Assembly (NCBI GenBank): GCA_905193145.1
Contig: CAJJNP010000005.1
Span: forward strand, 1-45,696
Origin: an uncultured Odoribacter sp.
Lineage (GTDB): Bacteria > Bacteroidota > Bacteroidia > Bacteroidales > Marinifilaceae
Direction: 5' to 3'
DNA: 45,696 nt
Part shown: piece after piece, positions 16,474-26,695 of the stretch
How the letters are laid out: every line of letters starts with the position of its first letter
Position numbering within the stretch: the stretch's first letter is position 1
Position numbers and translations under genes: made by a program
The notes under the pieces: model-generated
What the model saw: the letters and a program-made list of their open reading frames with translations, nothing else
Told to the model about the DNA's origin: nothing
The model's database searches: none

Positions 16474-18286
16474 AGTTCTGACAAATTTTAGGGTTAGTAG
16501 TAATTTGGGACGTATTTATCCAATTATAATAATACCTGGATAAAAAGCTCTTTTTAGGGTATTTAGAAGCTACGATCTTTTTGAACTTCCATTTATTGTT
16601 CGTTATGTCCCAATAAGGTTCCAAGCCTGAGCATGTAAAGTCATTGGACAGAGTTTCTTCCAATACGCGCCATCTCCGTTTACACCAAAAGACTTCATTT
16701 TCAAAAGCAAACTCACATGCCCATTGTTTACGAATATCAGGAATACTCAATTCCGAAACTTCCGGTAATCCGGCACGAGTTCTGACATCATTAAGTGCAG
16801 CTAATCCTATACCGTTCTCATCAATCCCAAGCTCTGCCGCGGCCTCTGCAGCAATAAGCAACACTTCTGCATATCTCATATCAATCCATGAAGTACTTTC
16901 CGGAGAAACATTGGCAATATCCGCTTCATTAATATACTTTCGAACCAGAAACCCTGTATGCGTTTCATCCTGAGTGTCCCCCATTCCATACTTTCCACGT
17001 ATAGAATATGTTTTTCCATTTACTGTAACATTTCCGGTTCCATTCTTTACCTGTCCGTCAACAATAACTCCTCTACGAACATCAAAAGTCGAATTGTAAA
17101 AATTACAACCTGGAAAATACACCGTCCCACCCAGACGATAATCCCGACCTTTAAACATCTCGTCAAGGGTCGTATATTCTTCTGCTAACCATTCTCCTTG
17201 ATTTACTGCTACTTTTGCAGATGTTCCGTCCAAATTATCATAAAGATCTATTAAATCAAGAGTCGGATTATCCATAGCCGGCCGGCCATAAGGAAGAGGT
17301 AGTCTGAAAACACTCCAATCATGAGTTCTTTTTTCTTCCAAATAATACTTCACAAAAATGGCTTCTTTATGTTTGTCCGGTTCTAAAAATAACTTAGCAA
17401 AATTAGTAGCCCCATCAGCATCCAAACCACGTGCTAATTCAAATTTATCGGCGGTAATAACTTCTTTGGCTGCATCGAATGCAATTTTATAATAATAGGA
17501 AGCCTGATCCGCCGGGATTCCACAAACCTGTTTGTTTGTATTAGGATCCCGATAATCGCCAATCCCCAAAATCGGACTGTTATAACGGGCAATACTTGCC
17601 GCATAAAGTGCCGATTGAGCTTTCAAAGTCAAAGCCACATACTTATTTATCCGCCCTTGCGCCTCAGAAACTTCTTTCAATCCTCCTGCAATAGCCTCAT
17701 CAATCTCATTAATAATAAAATCCCAGATTTCCTTTTCAGAAGCGCGGGCAACCATCAAATCTTCTTTATCGGGATTATTCACATCCTGAGGTTCTGTAAT
17801 AAGCGGTACTCCACCAAAACGTTTAGCCATTGTATAATAGTACCAAGCTCTAATCACTTTAGCCTCCGCCTTCCAAGCCTTTACCTGATCAGCTGTAAAA
17901 TTGGAAGAATACTTATCTATCAGCTGCAAAAACTCATTGACATTTCTTACGGCAGAATAATCCCACCACAGATACCCCATGCCTCCATCTATTCTTTCAC
18001 CATTATTATCTATCACATCAAGAGATTCTACTGCAACACCATAACCTGTATAATATTCAAATTGATCCCAATGAACATAAGGATCATAAGAACTGGTACA
18101 TATCTGAAAATCTTCAAATAACATCTGAGAATAAAGCTTTGCGAAATGAGCAGTGATAGAAGATTCTGTTTCATATGCTTTTTCTTCCGGAATAATATTT
18201 ACCGGAGATATATCCAACACATCACAAGACATTACACATGATGCAAGGAATGCGCAACAGTAATATTTCAAATTTCCTGTATTCAT
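16463..18286 (-). CDS. SusD/RagB-type glycan-binding lipoprotein
   Basis: The 607-residue protein has a lipoprotein signal ending VMSC (Cys21). The SusD architecture follows: an N-terminal part with PEEKAYETESSI, a helical TPR-like region (AEAKVIRAWYYYTMAKRFGGVPL), and the C-terminal RagB/SusD segment with MRYAEVLLIAAEAAAELG, LNDVRTRAGLP and FENEVFWCKRRW. It would form the lid of the SusC transporter encoded 11 bases upstream and bind the oligosaccharide at the cell surface. The length is slightly above the common 500-550 residues but normal for long variants. Confidence 0.95.
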   Translation of the reverse strand: MNTGNLKYYCCAFLASCVMSCDVLDISPVNIIPEEKAYETESSITAHFAKLYSQMLFEDFQICTSSYDPYVHWDQFEYYTGYGVAVESLDVIDNNGERIDGGMGYLWWDYSAVRNVNEFLQLIDKYSSNFTADQVKAWKAEAKVIRAWYYYTMAKRFGGVPLITEPQDVNNPDKEDLMVARASEKEIWDFIINEIDEAIAGGLKEVSEAQGRINKYVALTLKAQSALYAASIARYNSPILGIGDYRDPNTNKQVCGIPADQASYYYKIAFDAAKEVITADKFELARGLDADGATNFAKLFLEPDKHKEAIFVKYYLEEKRTHDWSVFRLPLPYGRPAMDNPTLDLIDLYDNLDGTSAKVAVNQGEWLAEEYTTLDEMFKGRDYRLGGTVYFPGCNFYNSTFDVRRGVIVDGQVKNGTGNVTVNGKTYSIRGKYGMGDTQDETHTGFLVRKYINEADIANVSPESTSWIDMRYAEVLLIAAEAAAELGIDENGIGLAALNDVRTRAGLPEVSELSIPDIRKQWACEFAFENEVFWCKRRWRVLEETLSNDFTCSGLEPYWDITNNKWKFKKIVASKYPKKSFLSRYYYNWINTSQITTNPKICQNYGY

Positions 18287-18297
18287 AATAGTAGTAT

Positions 18298-21200
18298 TTA
18301 GAATGTTAGATTTACACCAAAATTAAAATTCATAGCCATAGGATACTTATACTGTTCCGGCATTTCCGGGTCCAGTTCTTTAATATTAGAAAATGTCAAC
18401 AGATTATAAGCATTGGCGTATACTCTTAATTTCTGGATTCTGACTTTATTCAATAACATCCTTGGTAAGGAATAACCAATTTCAATGTTTTTCAAACGAA
18501 GATAAGATGCATTCCGAATACGACGTTCATCATCCCAAACGTTTGGTAGAAAACTCCATTCGGCACGGGCACGAGGATATTTGCCTGCTATCCACTGCCC
18601 ACTGTCGTCTTGTCTCCAACGGTCTGTCCACATCTCCAAAGCACCGGCACTTCCCCCATATACCAATGGATTTCTTAGAAACTCTTCATAACTTACCGCA
18701 TATTTGGCTGCACCATTGAAAACCATATTCAAATCAATACCTTTATATTCGGCAGAAACAGTAAAGCCATACACAACTTTTGGAACATTATTTGTAAAAA
18801 TCGGAACTAAATCAGTCCATTCAGAAACCCACCCGTCACCATCAACATCCAGATGCCAATAGTCACCAAGCCCCGTCTGAGCCATTTGCGAAGTTCCTTG
18901 ATGAAGTACTAAATATTTTACTTCATCCTCACTCATAATCTGCCCGCCTAAAACATGCCCCCATTTTATATCATTCCATCTATTATTCTGATTATTTTTC
19001 CAATTATCAAAAGAGTTCACGGCCCGAGCCTGCTCTACATGTTTATTTTTAGTACGGAAGATATTCAAATTGGCAGACACAGTATATCTAAAATCATTAA
19101 TTCGATTGGTATGAGAAAGGGACATTTCCCAGCCTCTCGTCATATCGCTATTCAAATTTTCCTGGGGCATGCTTGTCCCTGTGGTTTGGGGAATAGTCCC
19201 CACTCTTGTAGCCAGCAAACCGTTCCTGTTTCTTTGATAAAGTTCAACCGTTCCGGATAACATTCCTTTCCATAAATCAAAATCAAGTCCTAAATTATAA
19301 ACATCGGAAGTATACCACGTCAGATCCGGATTTACCGCTCCCTTATTCACAATTCCTGGTATTAACTGATTATCAAAAACATATCCGTTATCCGGATATA
19401 TGTAACCAGCTGCCCAATTGAATTTAGCAGCACCGTCATCTCCAAGTTTACCATATGAAGCTCGAATTTTTATATTATCAACAAAAGATAAAGCATCTAC
19501 ATTTTTAATAAAAGATTCTTCTGATATTCTCCATCCAATCGAAACACTGGGAAAAAATCCCCAACGATGTCCTTTGGCAAAGGCTGAAGAGCCGTCATAA
19601 CGAAAGCTTCCCTCAATCAAATACTTACCGGCATAATCATAATTCACACGCCCTACAAAACCCTGATTAGCCTCTTTTACAGGGGTAGTCCCCCAAACTT
19701 TCTGATCCTCTTCCAGCCCGGCGAACAGTTCATCAACGCTATCCATTGCATAATATCGAAACGCACTAAATCCCGATGGATTATCATTCTTCTGCTGCTC
19801 AAACAAAGCCAATATCTTTAGATTGTGAACGTCGTTGAAACTCCTTTCATAAGTAAGCATTGCCTGCAAATTATTAACCCAACGATCATCATATTCCTGT
19901 TTCAAGTTCGTTCTTGGTACAACCTGATGTTTCATCAATTCACCTTGAGCGTCATAGCTATACAAATCCAACGCCTTTTGCCAACGCTTACCAGTCATCT
20001 GATATTCTTCAAAAGCATATATAAACTTAGCTTGTAGCCCCTTTATAAAAGGCACATCCCACGACAAGCTTAAATTTGTATTAAAATGCTTATTCGCATA
20101 ATTTGCATATCCCACAGCGTCTGTTCGGCTGCTGGCCAATGGATTATTAGAAAATTGCTTCAATTTCAAATAATAGCCTTTCTCATCGTCTGCCATCAAA
20201 GAGGTCAAAACATTTCCGTTTTCATCTACCGGCTGAATACCCCAGATGTCTTTATAAATTTCACCATCATACGGAGCATTTTTATTATCACGCATATAAG
20301 CCATATTAACACTGGCTGTAAATCCGTATCCTAAATCTGCGGAAATATTGGAACGCAAATTATAACGGTCATAAGATAAATCACCCGATTTATATAATCC
20401 ATATTCTTTCATATAGTTAGCCGACAGAAAGTACTGCACCCTATTATTTTGACCAATAGATCCGGAAACAGAGAGATTATGATTCATAATCGGATTACTA
20501 TTCCTCATCACCTCATCGTAGACATCAAGTCCGGGAGTGTTTCTAATTTGTTCCAACTGTTCGTCATCATATAAAGCAGCAACAGGATTTAGCATATTCC
20601 TGTTTATGTCATTTTTCAACAATGCATAATCATATGCTGACATTGGTTTATTCAAATTAATCAATTTTGAAAACCCCATATTCATCGAATATTCGATAGT
20701 TGGCTTCCCATCCGTATTCGCTCCCTTTCTTGTAGTAACCAACAAAACACCGTTGCCAGCTTTCATTCCATATACAGAGGCGGAAGCGTCTTTTAGCACT
20801 GAAACATTTTCTATTTCACTTGCGCTCAAACGATTAAAAACATCCATAGAAGAAATCATACCATCGATAACTACCAATGGTTGTCCTAATCCTCGTATAT
20901 TTATATTGGTATTAAATGCCCCCGGTTCCGCACTGTTTTGCCGCACGGCAACGCCCGACAACTTACCGGTAAGCATATTCTGCGTATTAGAACTGAAAGC
21001 AACATTCATATCTTTCCCGCTAACAGCATCTACAGAACCCGTAATTGTAGCTTTTTTCTGCGAACCATAACCAACTACCACGACCTCATTTAACTGTTTG
21101 GCATCCTCTTCCAGGATAATACTCAATCGCCTGTTATCAGTTATTCGCACCTCTTTATTTTTATAACCAATATACGAAAAAACCAATACATCATTTTTAT

Positions 21201-21420
21201 CCGCTCTCAACGAGAAACCGCCTTCCAAATCAGAAGTTGTTCCGGCAGATTTGCCTTTAATCAGTATAGATACTCCTACCAGAGGCTCTCCGGATATATC
21301 GGTAACCCTCCCCGTAATCGTATAGGACTCCATTGAAAATGCCGACACCGTAACTGTCGAAAAAATTAGAACACTAATTAAGAATAAATTAACATAAACA
21401 TACCTTAGTAGACTGTGCAT
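18298..21420 (-). CDS. SusC/RagA-type TonB-dependent transporter
   Basis: The 1040-residue outer-membrane protein has a signal peptide (MHSLLRYVYVNLFLISVLIF), then a carboxypeptidase-regulatory-like beta-sandwich (YTITGRVTDISGEPLVGVSI, about residues 33-110). A TonB-box-like segment, LNEVVVVGYGSQKK, precedes the plug (about 120-230), which includes the SusC-typical NIRGLGQPLVVIDG and VSVLKDASASVYGMKAGNGV. The rest is the 22-strand barrel, ending in the aromatic terminus NFNFGVNLTF. It imports oligosaccharides bound by the SusD-like partner. The 128-base leader upstream holds a dyad and no perfect promoter box. It is the first large gene of the minus-strand PUL operon after the permease. Confidence 0.95.
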   Translation of the reverse strand: MHSLLRYVYVNLFLISVLIFSTVTVSAFSMESYTITGRVTDISGEPLVGVSILIKGKSAGTTSDLEGGFSLRADKNDVLVFSYIGYKNKEVRITDNRRLSIILEEDAKQLNEVVVVGYGSQKKATITGSVDAVSGKDMNVAFSSNTQNMLTGKLSGVAVRQNSAEPGAFNTNINIRGLGQPLVVIDGMISSMDVFNRLSASEIENVSVLKDASASVYGMKAGNGVLLVTTRKGANTDGKPTIEYSMNMGFSKLINLNKPMSAYDYALLKNDINRNMLNPVAALYDDEQLEQIRNTPGLDVYDEVMRNSNPIMNHNLSVSGSIGQNNRVQYFLSANYMKEYGLYKSGDLSYDRYNLRSNISADLGYGFTASVNMAYMRDNKNAPYDGEIYKDIWGIQPVDENGNVLTSLMADDEKGYYLKLKQFSNNPLASSRTDAVGYANYANKHFNTNLSLSWDVPFIKGLQAKFIYAFEEYQMTGKRWQKALDLYSYDAQGELMKHQVVPRTNLKQEYDDRWVNNLQAMLTYERSFNDVHNLKILALFEQQKNDNPSGFSAFRYYAMDSVDELFAGLEEDQKVWGTTPVKEANQGFVGRVNYDYAGKYLIEGSFRYDGSSAFAKGHRWGFFPSVSIGWRISEESFIKNVDALSFVDNIKIRASYGKLGDDGAAKFNWAAGYIYPDNGYVFDNQLIPGIVNKGAVNPDLTWYTSDVYNLGLDFDLWKGMLSGTVELYQRNRNGLLATRVGTIPQTTGTSMPQENLNSDMTRGWEMSLSHTNRINDFRYTVSANLNIFRTKNKHVEQARAVNSFDNWKNNQNNRWNDIKWGHVLGGQIMSEDEVKYLVLHQGTSQMAQTGLGDYWHLDVDGDGWVSEWTDLVPIFTNNVPKVVYGFTVSAEYKGIDLNMVFNGAAKYAVSYEEFLRNPLVYGGSAGALEMWTDRWRQDDSGQWIAGKYPRARAEWSFLPNVWDDERRIRNASYLRLKNIEIGYSLPRMLLNKVRIQKLRVYANAYNLLTFSNIKELDPEMPEQYKYPMAMNFNFGVNLTF

Positions 21421-21548
21421 ATGAAATATTTTTTTAATTATACTTTATTTATTACTTGATAAAAAATAGTTAATATACACCTATTAAGGTGGAACAAAAT
21501 TTACAAATGTTTTCATAAATATTCAATTTAAAATTAATCATAGGTTTT
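21421..21548 (-). promoter_or_regulatory. susC upstream region with CACCT-N4-AGGTG dyad
   Basis: The gap between the permease stop and the susC start is AT-rich. It contains a short perfect dyad, CACCTATTAAGGTG (21478-21491), about 60 bases before the susC start on the minus strand. A near-match to the Bacteroides -7 box (TAAATTTTG, one base too long) lies just upstream of the dyad on the minus strand. This is a plausible site for regulated initiation, but the boxes are imperfect. Confidence 0.35.
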
Positions 21549-22781
21549 CTATCCGTTTTCCATCTCATCTATATTTTTCGAAATATGTCTTACAACAAAA
21601 TAAAATAGAGCTTGCAATATTGTAACCAAAGGCAAAGTAAAGATCAAGGCCGCATTATCAGAGATTGCATAAGTTATAAAAATGAATGTTCCGCATCCTA
21701 AAAGACGCCCTATATACAATCCGCATTCATGACTAAAAATATAAGAGTATTCATTTCTATTTTCAATATCTTTCAGAAAATCAATCACTCGCATCTGTAA
21801 TGGGAAATAAGCAAGGTCGAACATAGGTCTTGCAACAATCATCAACAACAAAAAGATAAAAACCGATACCACATTGAAATAGATCGAATTTATTAAAGTT
21901 CCTATTACAAACAGTAAAACTGCTACTGCATATATCCGTAAACGGTGTTCTGGTTTGGAAAAACGTCCTATCATATACATTAATAATGCCGTCAAGAGTG
22001 AACTTACACTCTGTACAATACCCAAAGTCCCCTCATCGCCCACAATTTTCATAATCAGCATGGCAGGAGCAGTCACGATAAACCCTTGTACCAGACCTTT
22101 TGACGCCGCAACACATAACATTTTGTACCACAACATATTGTACCTGAAATATACAAATCGCGCTTTAGCCGGTTTGCGATACGTACCATTCGTTACAAGA
22201 ATTGAAGCAAAAACCGTTATAACAATCACAATATAAATAACCACCTGATAAGCCGAATTTATATTCTTGAGCCATGATATGCCTTGGGCGGACTGAATAA
22301 ACCACCCGACACTCACAGGAACAACTACAAAAGTCAATGTATTAAAAAAAGTCTCCAAGCCATAGTAATAATTCCTATTTAAGTCGTTTGTGCAAATTAA
22401 AACCAAATAATCCCGGTTCGCCCAAAAAAAGCCGAACGACATTCCCATCACAAGGCCGGCAATGGCAATTCCAACAAAATTCAGTTCTGGTAAAGAGGTC
22501 ATTATCAACATCGACACACCACTTAACAGCATCCCAAATGCATAAAGTTTACCCGGATTTATTTTATTCAACAGATACCCATTTATCAAAAATGTAACAG
22601 GGATACCCGAATATACCGTTAACTGATATGTCATTACCCTACCCACATCCGAAGAATTACGCATGATATAAGCCGCTACAAAAATATCCACAACAGGCAG
22701 GACAAATGCATATAACAAAGAAGTAAGTAGCAGAATTCTCGTGTTTTTAGGCTGGCTAAAGAATAGTTTTATCTCGTTCAT
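21549..22781 (-). CDS. MFS sugar permease
   Basis: The 410-residue protein is almost wholly hydrophobic, with about twelve membrane segments in two halves joined near residues 195-215 (NGTYRKPAKARF), as in major facilitator transporters. MSFGFFWANRDYLVL and the polar residues in the helices are in keeping with a sugar or glycoside carrier. It ends in a charged tail, KNIDEMENG. It starts 23 bases after the GH130 gene, so the pair forms a transport-plus-cytoplasmic-enzyme module upstream of susC. The substrate is inferred to be a disaccharide left after periplasmic digestion. Confidence 0.85.
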   Translation of the reverse strand: MNEIKLFFSQPKNTRILLLTSLLYAFVLPVVDIFVAAYIMRNSSDVGRVMTYQLTVYSGIPVTFLINGYLLNKINPGKLYAFGMLLSGVSMLIMTSLPELNFVGIAIAGLVMGMSFGFFWANRDYLVLICTNDLNRNYYYGLETFFNTLTFVVVPVSVGWFIQSAQGISWLKNINSAYQVVIYIVIVITVFASILVTNGTYRKPAKARFVYFRYNMLWYKMLCVAASKGLVQGFIVTAPAMLIMKIVGDEGTLGIVQSVSSLLTALLMYMIGRFSKPEHRLRIYAVAVLLFVIGTLINSIYFNVVSVFIFLLLMIVARPMFDLAYFPLQMRVIDFLKDIENRNEYSYIFSHECGLYIGRLLGCGTFIFITYAISDNAALIFTLPLVTILQALFYFVVRHISKNIDEMENG

Positions 22782-22804
22782 CAGTGCAAATATTTAAATG
22801 ATTA

Positions 22805-23863
22805 TCAAAAACCAAGAGACCTTAAAATTGAAGTAATTGAAGCTTTTGCTCCACAAATGACTTCATCCGCCGCACCATAATAGATTATCAGTTCATCCCC
22901 ATTTACCAATTGTCCGTTTGTGAAAATAACATCACCGAAAAATCCCATTTTCTCATAAGAAGTCTCCGGCTCCATAATCGGGCTTTCCGAACGTGCAATC
23001 ACCACAGACGGATCGTTTATATCAAGTAATAATGCACCTAAACAATATCTATTCTCTATAGTTGCTCCGTGGTAAATCACTAACCATCCTTTTTCTGTCT
23101 TGACAGGAGCACATCCTGCTCCCAATCTTGCACTATCAAATTTACCAGCACGCGTACAAGCTATGCATTTATGATTGCCCCAATGTACTAAATCCGGAGA
23201 TTCGGCAATCCACATGTAATTACCTCCAATTTCCGGACTACTGGGCCGATGGAGAGCATAATACAGACCATTTATTTTTTCTTCGAAAATAGCGCAATCT
23301 TTATTATGCGGTGGAAAAATAAGGCCCAACTCTGTATAGTTGCCCCAATCTTTTGTCTTTTTCAGTCCAACCCCCACCCCTTTAGAAGATACAGAAGTAT
23401 ACGTCAAATAGTATTCGTCGCCTATCTGCGTAACACGGCAATCTTCGATTCCGAAAGAACTGTATTCATTGTTTCCAAACAATCTATTGGTACCCTCCAA
23501 TACAGAAAAATGAATGCCGTCATCGCTAAAAACCGGACATAAATGTGAGATGGTCGTCAGATAATCTTCACCTCTGAATGTTATCACACGAGGATCTGTC
23601 CAATTCAGTTCCGGATCTTTTTTAGATATTTCCATTATCTCTATACGATTCAAATCATCCAATATCGGAAAAGAGATGAAATTCTCCTTTTGTAAAGGAC
23701 GCTCGGCAACACGTAATAAAAGACCTATTTTATTTCGGAAATAGAAAACTCCCGGATTAAGCAAACATTCAATTACCAAACCCTCCATACTTGGTTGAAT
23801 ATCCCGAGGAGTTAATATCGGATTCTGGGCAAAACGGATAAATAGCGGTTCTGTATTATTCAT
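22805..23863 (-). CDS. GH130 beta-mannoside phosphorylase or hydrolase-like protein
   Basis: The 352-residue protein is a five-bladed propeller of GH130. It carries the family signature GIEDCRVT with the catalytic Asp141, followed by HNKDCAIF, YHGA and GDVIFTNG. Starting at the ATG at 23863 (MNNTEPLFIRFAQNPIL) gives the usual GH130 length and no signal peptide, so the enzyme is cytoplasmic. An upstream in-frame start at 24031 would add a hydrophobic stretch not found in the family, and I rejected it. GH130 includes phosphorylases acting on beta-mannosyl-glucose, -GlcNAc or mannobiose, and also hydrolases. The coupling with a permease favours a cytoplasmic disaccharide. Phosphorylase versus hydrolase is not decided. 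Confidence 0.88.
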   Translation of the reverse strand: MNNTEPLFIRFAQNPILTPRDIQPSMEGLVIECLLNPGVFYFRNKIGLLLRVAERPLQKENFISFPILDDLNRIEIMEISKKDPELNWTDPRVITFRGEDYLTTISHLCPVFSDDGIHFSVLEGTNRLFGNNEYSSFGIEDCRVTQIGDEYYLTYTSVSSKGVGVGLKKTKDWGNYTELGLIFPPHNKDCAIFEEKINGLYYALHRPSSPEIGGNYMWIAESPDLVHWGNHKCIACTRAGKFDSARLGAGCAPVKTEKGWLVIYHGATIENRYCLGALLLDINDPSVVIARSESPIMEPETSYEKMGFFGDVIFTNGQLVNGDELIIYYGAADEVICGAKASITSILRSLGF

Positions 23864-24217
23864 AATAATTCTGTGGGTTAAAAAATTAGATATGCAAAGA
23901 AAGGCATATAAAAAAGAATAGAAGTACACTAAAACAACAAACAAGTATACTATATTAACACCCCATCCAAACACACTAAATAGTGCACAAATTCGGCATA
24001 CAAAAGAAAAATCCAATATTACAGTACACAAAACAAGAGAGAAACAAATACTCCAACCCTAAATACCATCATTTTCATTCACATTACAAAATTCCGAATC
24101 AAGTTCAATCATCAAATATTTTTCAGCATTAGCACAACAGTGTACACTTCTGTAATTACAGGATACACTGAATTACAGCACACGGCATATCTTTGCAAGC
24201 AAAACAATCTTATTATT
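23864..24217. promoter_or_regulatory. Divergent control region between GH130 and GxGYxYP genes
   Basis: This 354-base gap holds no convincing gene. Near the plus-strand gene it has a perfect 12-base palindrome CTGTAATTACAG (24152-24163), flanked by the inverted pair CAGTGTA (24140-24146) and TACACTG (24166-24172). Three related elements, TTACAGTACAC (24019), TTACAGGATACAC (24158) and TTACAGCACAC (24175), repeat in the same direction. A perfect Bacteroides -7 box TATCTTTG lies at 24188-24195, 22 bases before the ATG; no good -33 TTTG is seen, as expected for an activator-dependent promoter. The dyads and repeats are candidate HTCS operator sites. Confidence 0.5.
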
Positions 24218-26656
24218 ATGAAAACTATTACAAAAAAAATCCGGGTACATAGCTTATTTGTATTACTGACATTCTTATTAGTCCACATGTCAGTCTTTGC
24301 CGGTACAAGCAGAATCTATACAGTGGACATATCTATATTGAATGAAGAAGAAACAGCTGCCATTCTCAGTTTACAAGGTTTAGCAAATAGGGAAAAGCCA
24401 CAAATACTCGTTCTGCCCAAGGACAAAGGAGGATTTAGTGGCGGAGGATACAAATTCCAGGATACAAACATGCAGCGTGACGGCTTGGCCGCACTTTCAC
24501 AAGAAACATTAGACAAGTATGCGTCTTTAGAAGATGTTTGGGAAGAATACTACACCCAAACCTATGATTACACATTCGAGTCAATTGGCTTTGAAGAGGC
24601 ATTCAACACTTTTTCGTCTTTATATAAAGGATGTATAAAATATGAAGGCATCAATGCAGCAGCAGGTATTGCAATTGCAACAACAGTATGCGGAGTTTCA
24701 GATGCTATTCCAATCACCCAGTCACTTCTCAACAAATATCCGGTTTTCAGGAATTGTACTATCATTAAAGACCTGACTGCATTCAATTTTAAAAACAGAA
24801 AAGAGGCACATCGTTGGGCAATCGATAAATATCTGGATCAAACCTCTAAAGATTATGCCTACTCATACTGGCAACACGAACGTAATCTTTATACAATAGA
24901 TTATGCTGTCGCCCATAAAACATTCGCTTTCTTATTATCATTTGCCAGTGCAAAAAATCCTCAAGGTGGTACCTACGATCAAGAAGAAGCAGATATGCTG
25001 GATGAGATTTTCGCACACTTGAATCCGGGAAGCATCATTCTGGGCTGGGGAGAATCAGAAGAATACATCATACAAGCTCGCTGCGGAGAAGGAGGGCATG
25101 CGTTAATTTGCACAAATGTTTCCCCAAACTTATCTTTTCATGCAGCAATACCAACCAACATCAAAAGCCTAAAGCAAAAAAGACAACTCGACGAAAATAG
25201 CGTTACTGTTGAGAACAAAATATATATCACCTTTAGTATTAACGAAGGAGACACCTATAAATCAATAGGAAATCTAATGATGGATGGTGCATGGTTGCAC
25301 GAGAAAAGAGGCCAAATAGCATTTAATTGGCCCACCAATCCTAAAATATTGCATATGCTCCCTGGCTTGGCCCAATATTATTATAACAGTATGACTGATA
25401 ATGATTACTTCACGGTACCGACTTCCGGTATAGGATATTTTGATGCAACTCACTCTACAGAAGAAGCACGCAGCCTATACGCAGCCAAGAGCAAAGAGGT
25501 AGCAGAATACGCAGATTTACACTATATCGACGTATGGTGGAACGGTTTTCAAGGTAATGACAAATGGCTTCAAAGCATGGGGATGAAAGGATATACCTCT
25601 TGGACGGATAAGCAGCAAGTATGGTATTTCTCAGCCATTCCACGCATCGAAAGTGAATTATATTATGATTTATACTATCCCCCTACCCGAAGAAAAGCCG
25701 CCAATATGGCTACATACATAAAAAGTCAGACTGAGTCTATTACAGACAGACCTTGGTTCGTACATGTATATGCATGCGATCCCACCTTTGCTGCAGAAGT
25801 CATGAACAATCTCCCGGCTGACCGTTTCAAGGCAGTCTGTATGGATGAATTCTTTGCACTGGCCATAAAAGCTAAAAACAAAGTCCAAGGTCGAAAAATT
25901 ATGAAAAACCCAGAATTAATGCAGCAACTAATTGATGACGTTGACAATAGTAGCTTCATAGAAGAGTTTGTGACTCCTTCCAAATGGACCGTACATGACG
26001 CCACTTATGAAATTAAAGATGGAGAAATGATCATAACAGCAACCGGTACCAATTATTTCTCATTACTTTATAGGGATGGCAATCGATTCAAAATAAACAA
26101 ATATCCTATATTGGCGGCCAAAATCAACCAATTCCCATCAAGTGATAATAATAACATATCCTGGCTTATCAAACTTAATGACGGGAACGGAGACATCGTT
26201 CTAAACGGAAAACCAGAGTATCAACTTAAAAACTATCCGAATGTATATGCATGGGATATAAAGGCATTAAGTAATTGGGATGGAACTAAAGAAACAAATC
26301 TACAATTTGTTATTGAATCGACAAATGGTGAAGCGAATGATCTGAAAGACATACAAATGAAGTATGACTGGATTAAAACATATGAAAGCATGAATGCTTT
26401 GCTATCAGATTTAGATAACCAAACCGGTATAATTAACAATCAAGCATCTGATTCAGATATTAAATATACAATAAGCCAAGGGATACTGAGAGTCACAAAA
26501 TACTCCAATATAATCGAAAATTTAGCAATTTATGACACAAGAGGTTCTAAAATGAAGCAATCTACCAAACAAAATGATATTGACATTAATGGTTTAATTC
26601 ACGGAATATACATACTAAAAATCAATAATTTACATTCTATTAAAATTTCTATTTAG
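24218..26656 (+). CDS. GxGYxYP-family putative glycoside hydrolase with sorting-like tail
   Basis: The 812-residue protein starts at the ATG at 24218, whose signal peptide (MKTITKKIRVHSLFVLLTFL) fits; 26 upstream in-frame residues are not needed. The mature N-terminus (VDISILNEEETAAILSLQGLANREKPQILV) matches the N-terminal part of the GxGYxYP family of putative glycosidases. The name-giving site is read here as SGIGYFD, lacking the YP. A beta-sandwich, about residues 584-720 with YAWDIKAL and YDWIKTYESM, may bind carbohydrate. The last 70 residues (LAIYDTRGSKM, INGLIHGIYILKI) look like a type IX sorting or por-type domain. It is divergent from the PUL and followed after 39 bases by a gene with the same C-terminal layout. 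Its activity is unknown. Confidence 0.72.
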   Translation: MKTITKKIRVHSLFVLLTFLLVHMSVFAGTSRIYTVDISILNEEETAAILSLQGLANREKPQILVLPKDKGGFSGGGYKFQDTNMQRDGLAALSQETLDKYASLEDVWEEYYTQTYDYTFESIGFEEAFNTFSSLYKGCIKYEGINAAAGIAIATTVCGVSDAIPITQSLLNKYPVFRNCTIIKDLTAFNFKNRKEAHRWAIDKYLDQTSKDYAYSYWQHERNLYTIDYAVAHKTFAFLLSFASAKNPQGGTYDQEEADMLDEIFAHLNPGSIILGWGESEEYIIQARCGEGGHALICTNVSPNLSFHAAIPTNIKSLKQKRQLDENSVTVENKIYITFSINEGDTYKSIGNLMMDGAWLHEKRGQIAFNWPTNPKILHMLPGLAQYYYNSMTDNDYFTVPTSGIGYFDATHSTEEARSLYAAKSKEVAEYADLHYIDVWWNGFQGNDKWLQSMGMKGYTSWTDKQQVWYFSAIPRIESELYYDLYYPPTRRKAANMATYIKSQTESITDRPWFVHVYACDPTFAAEVMNNLPADRFKAVCMDEFFALAIKAKNKVQGRKIMKNPELMQQLIDDVDNSSFIEEFVTPSKWTVHDATYEIKDGEMIITATGTNYFSLLYRDGNRFKINKYPILAAKINQFPSSDNNNISWLIKLNDGNGDIVLNGKPEYQLKNYPNVYAWDIKALSNWDGTKETNLQFVIESTNGEANDLKDIQMKYDWIKTYESMNALLSDLDNQTGIINNQASDSDIKYTISQGILRVTKYSNIIENLAIYDTRGSKMKQSTKQNDIDINGLIHGIYILKINNLHSIKISI

Positions 26657-26695
26657 ATATAAATCAACATTTGTTTCATTTAAAAGTATAATATT

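Noticed and set aside
23864..24031. N-terminal extension of the GH130 protein by 56 residues
   Set aside because: The extension is hydrophobic and low-complexity, not part of the GH130 fold, and the ATG at 23863 gives the normal family length.
24140..24217. 26-residue upstream extension of the GxGYxYP protein
   Set aside because: It would put extra residues in front of a good signal peptide and would overlap the predicted operator and -7 box at 24188-24195.
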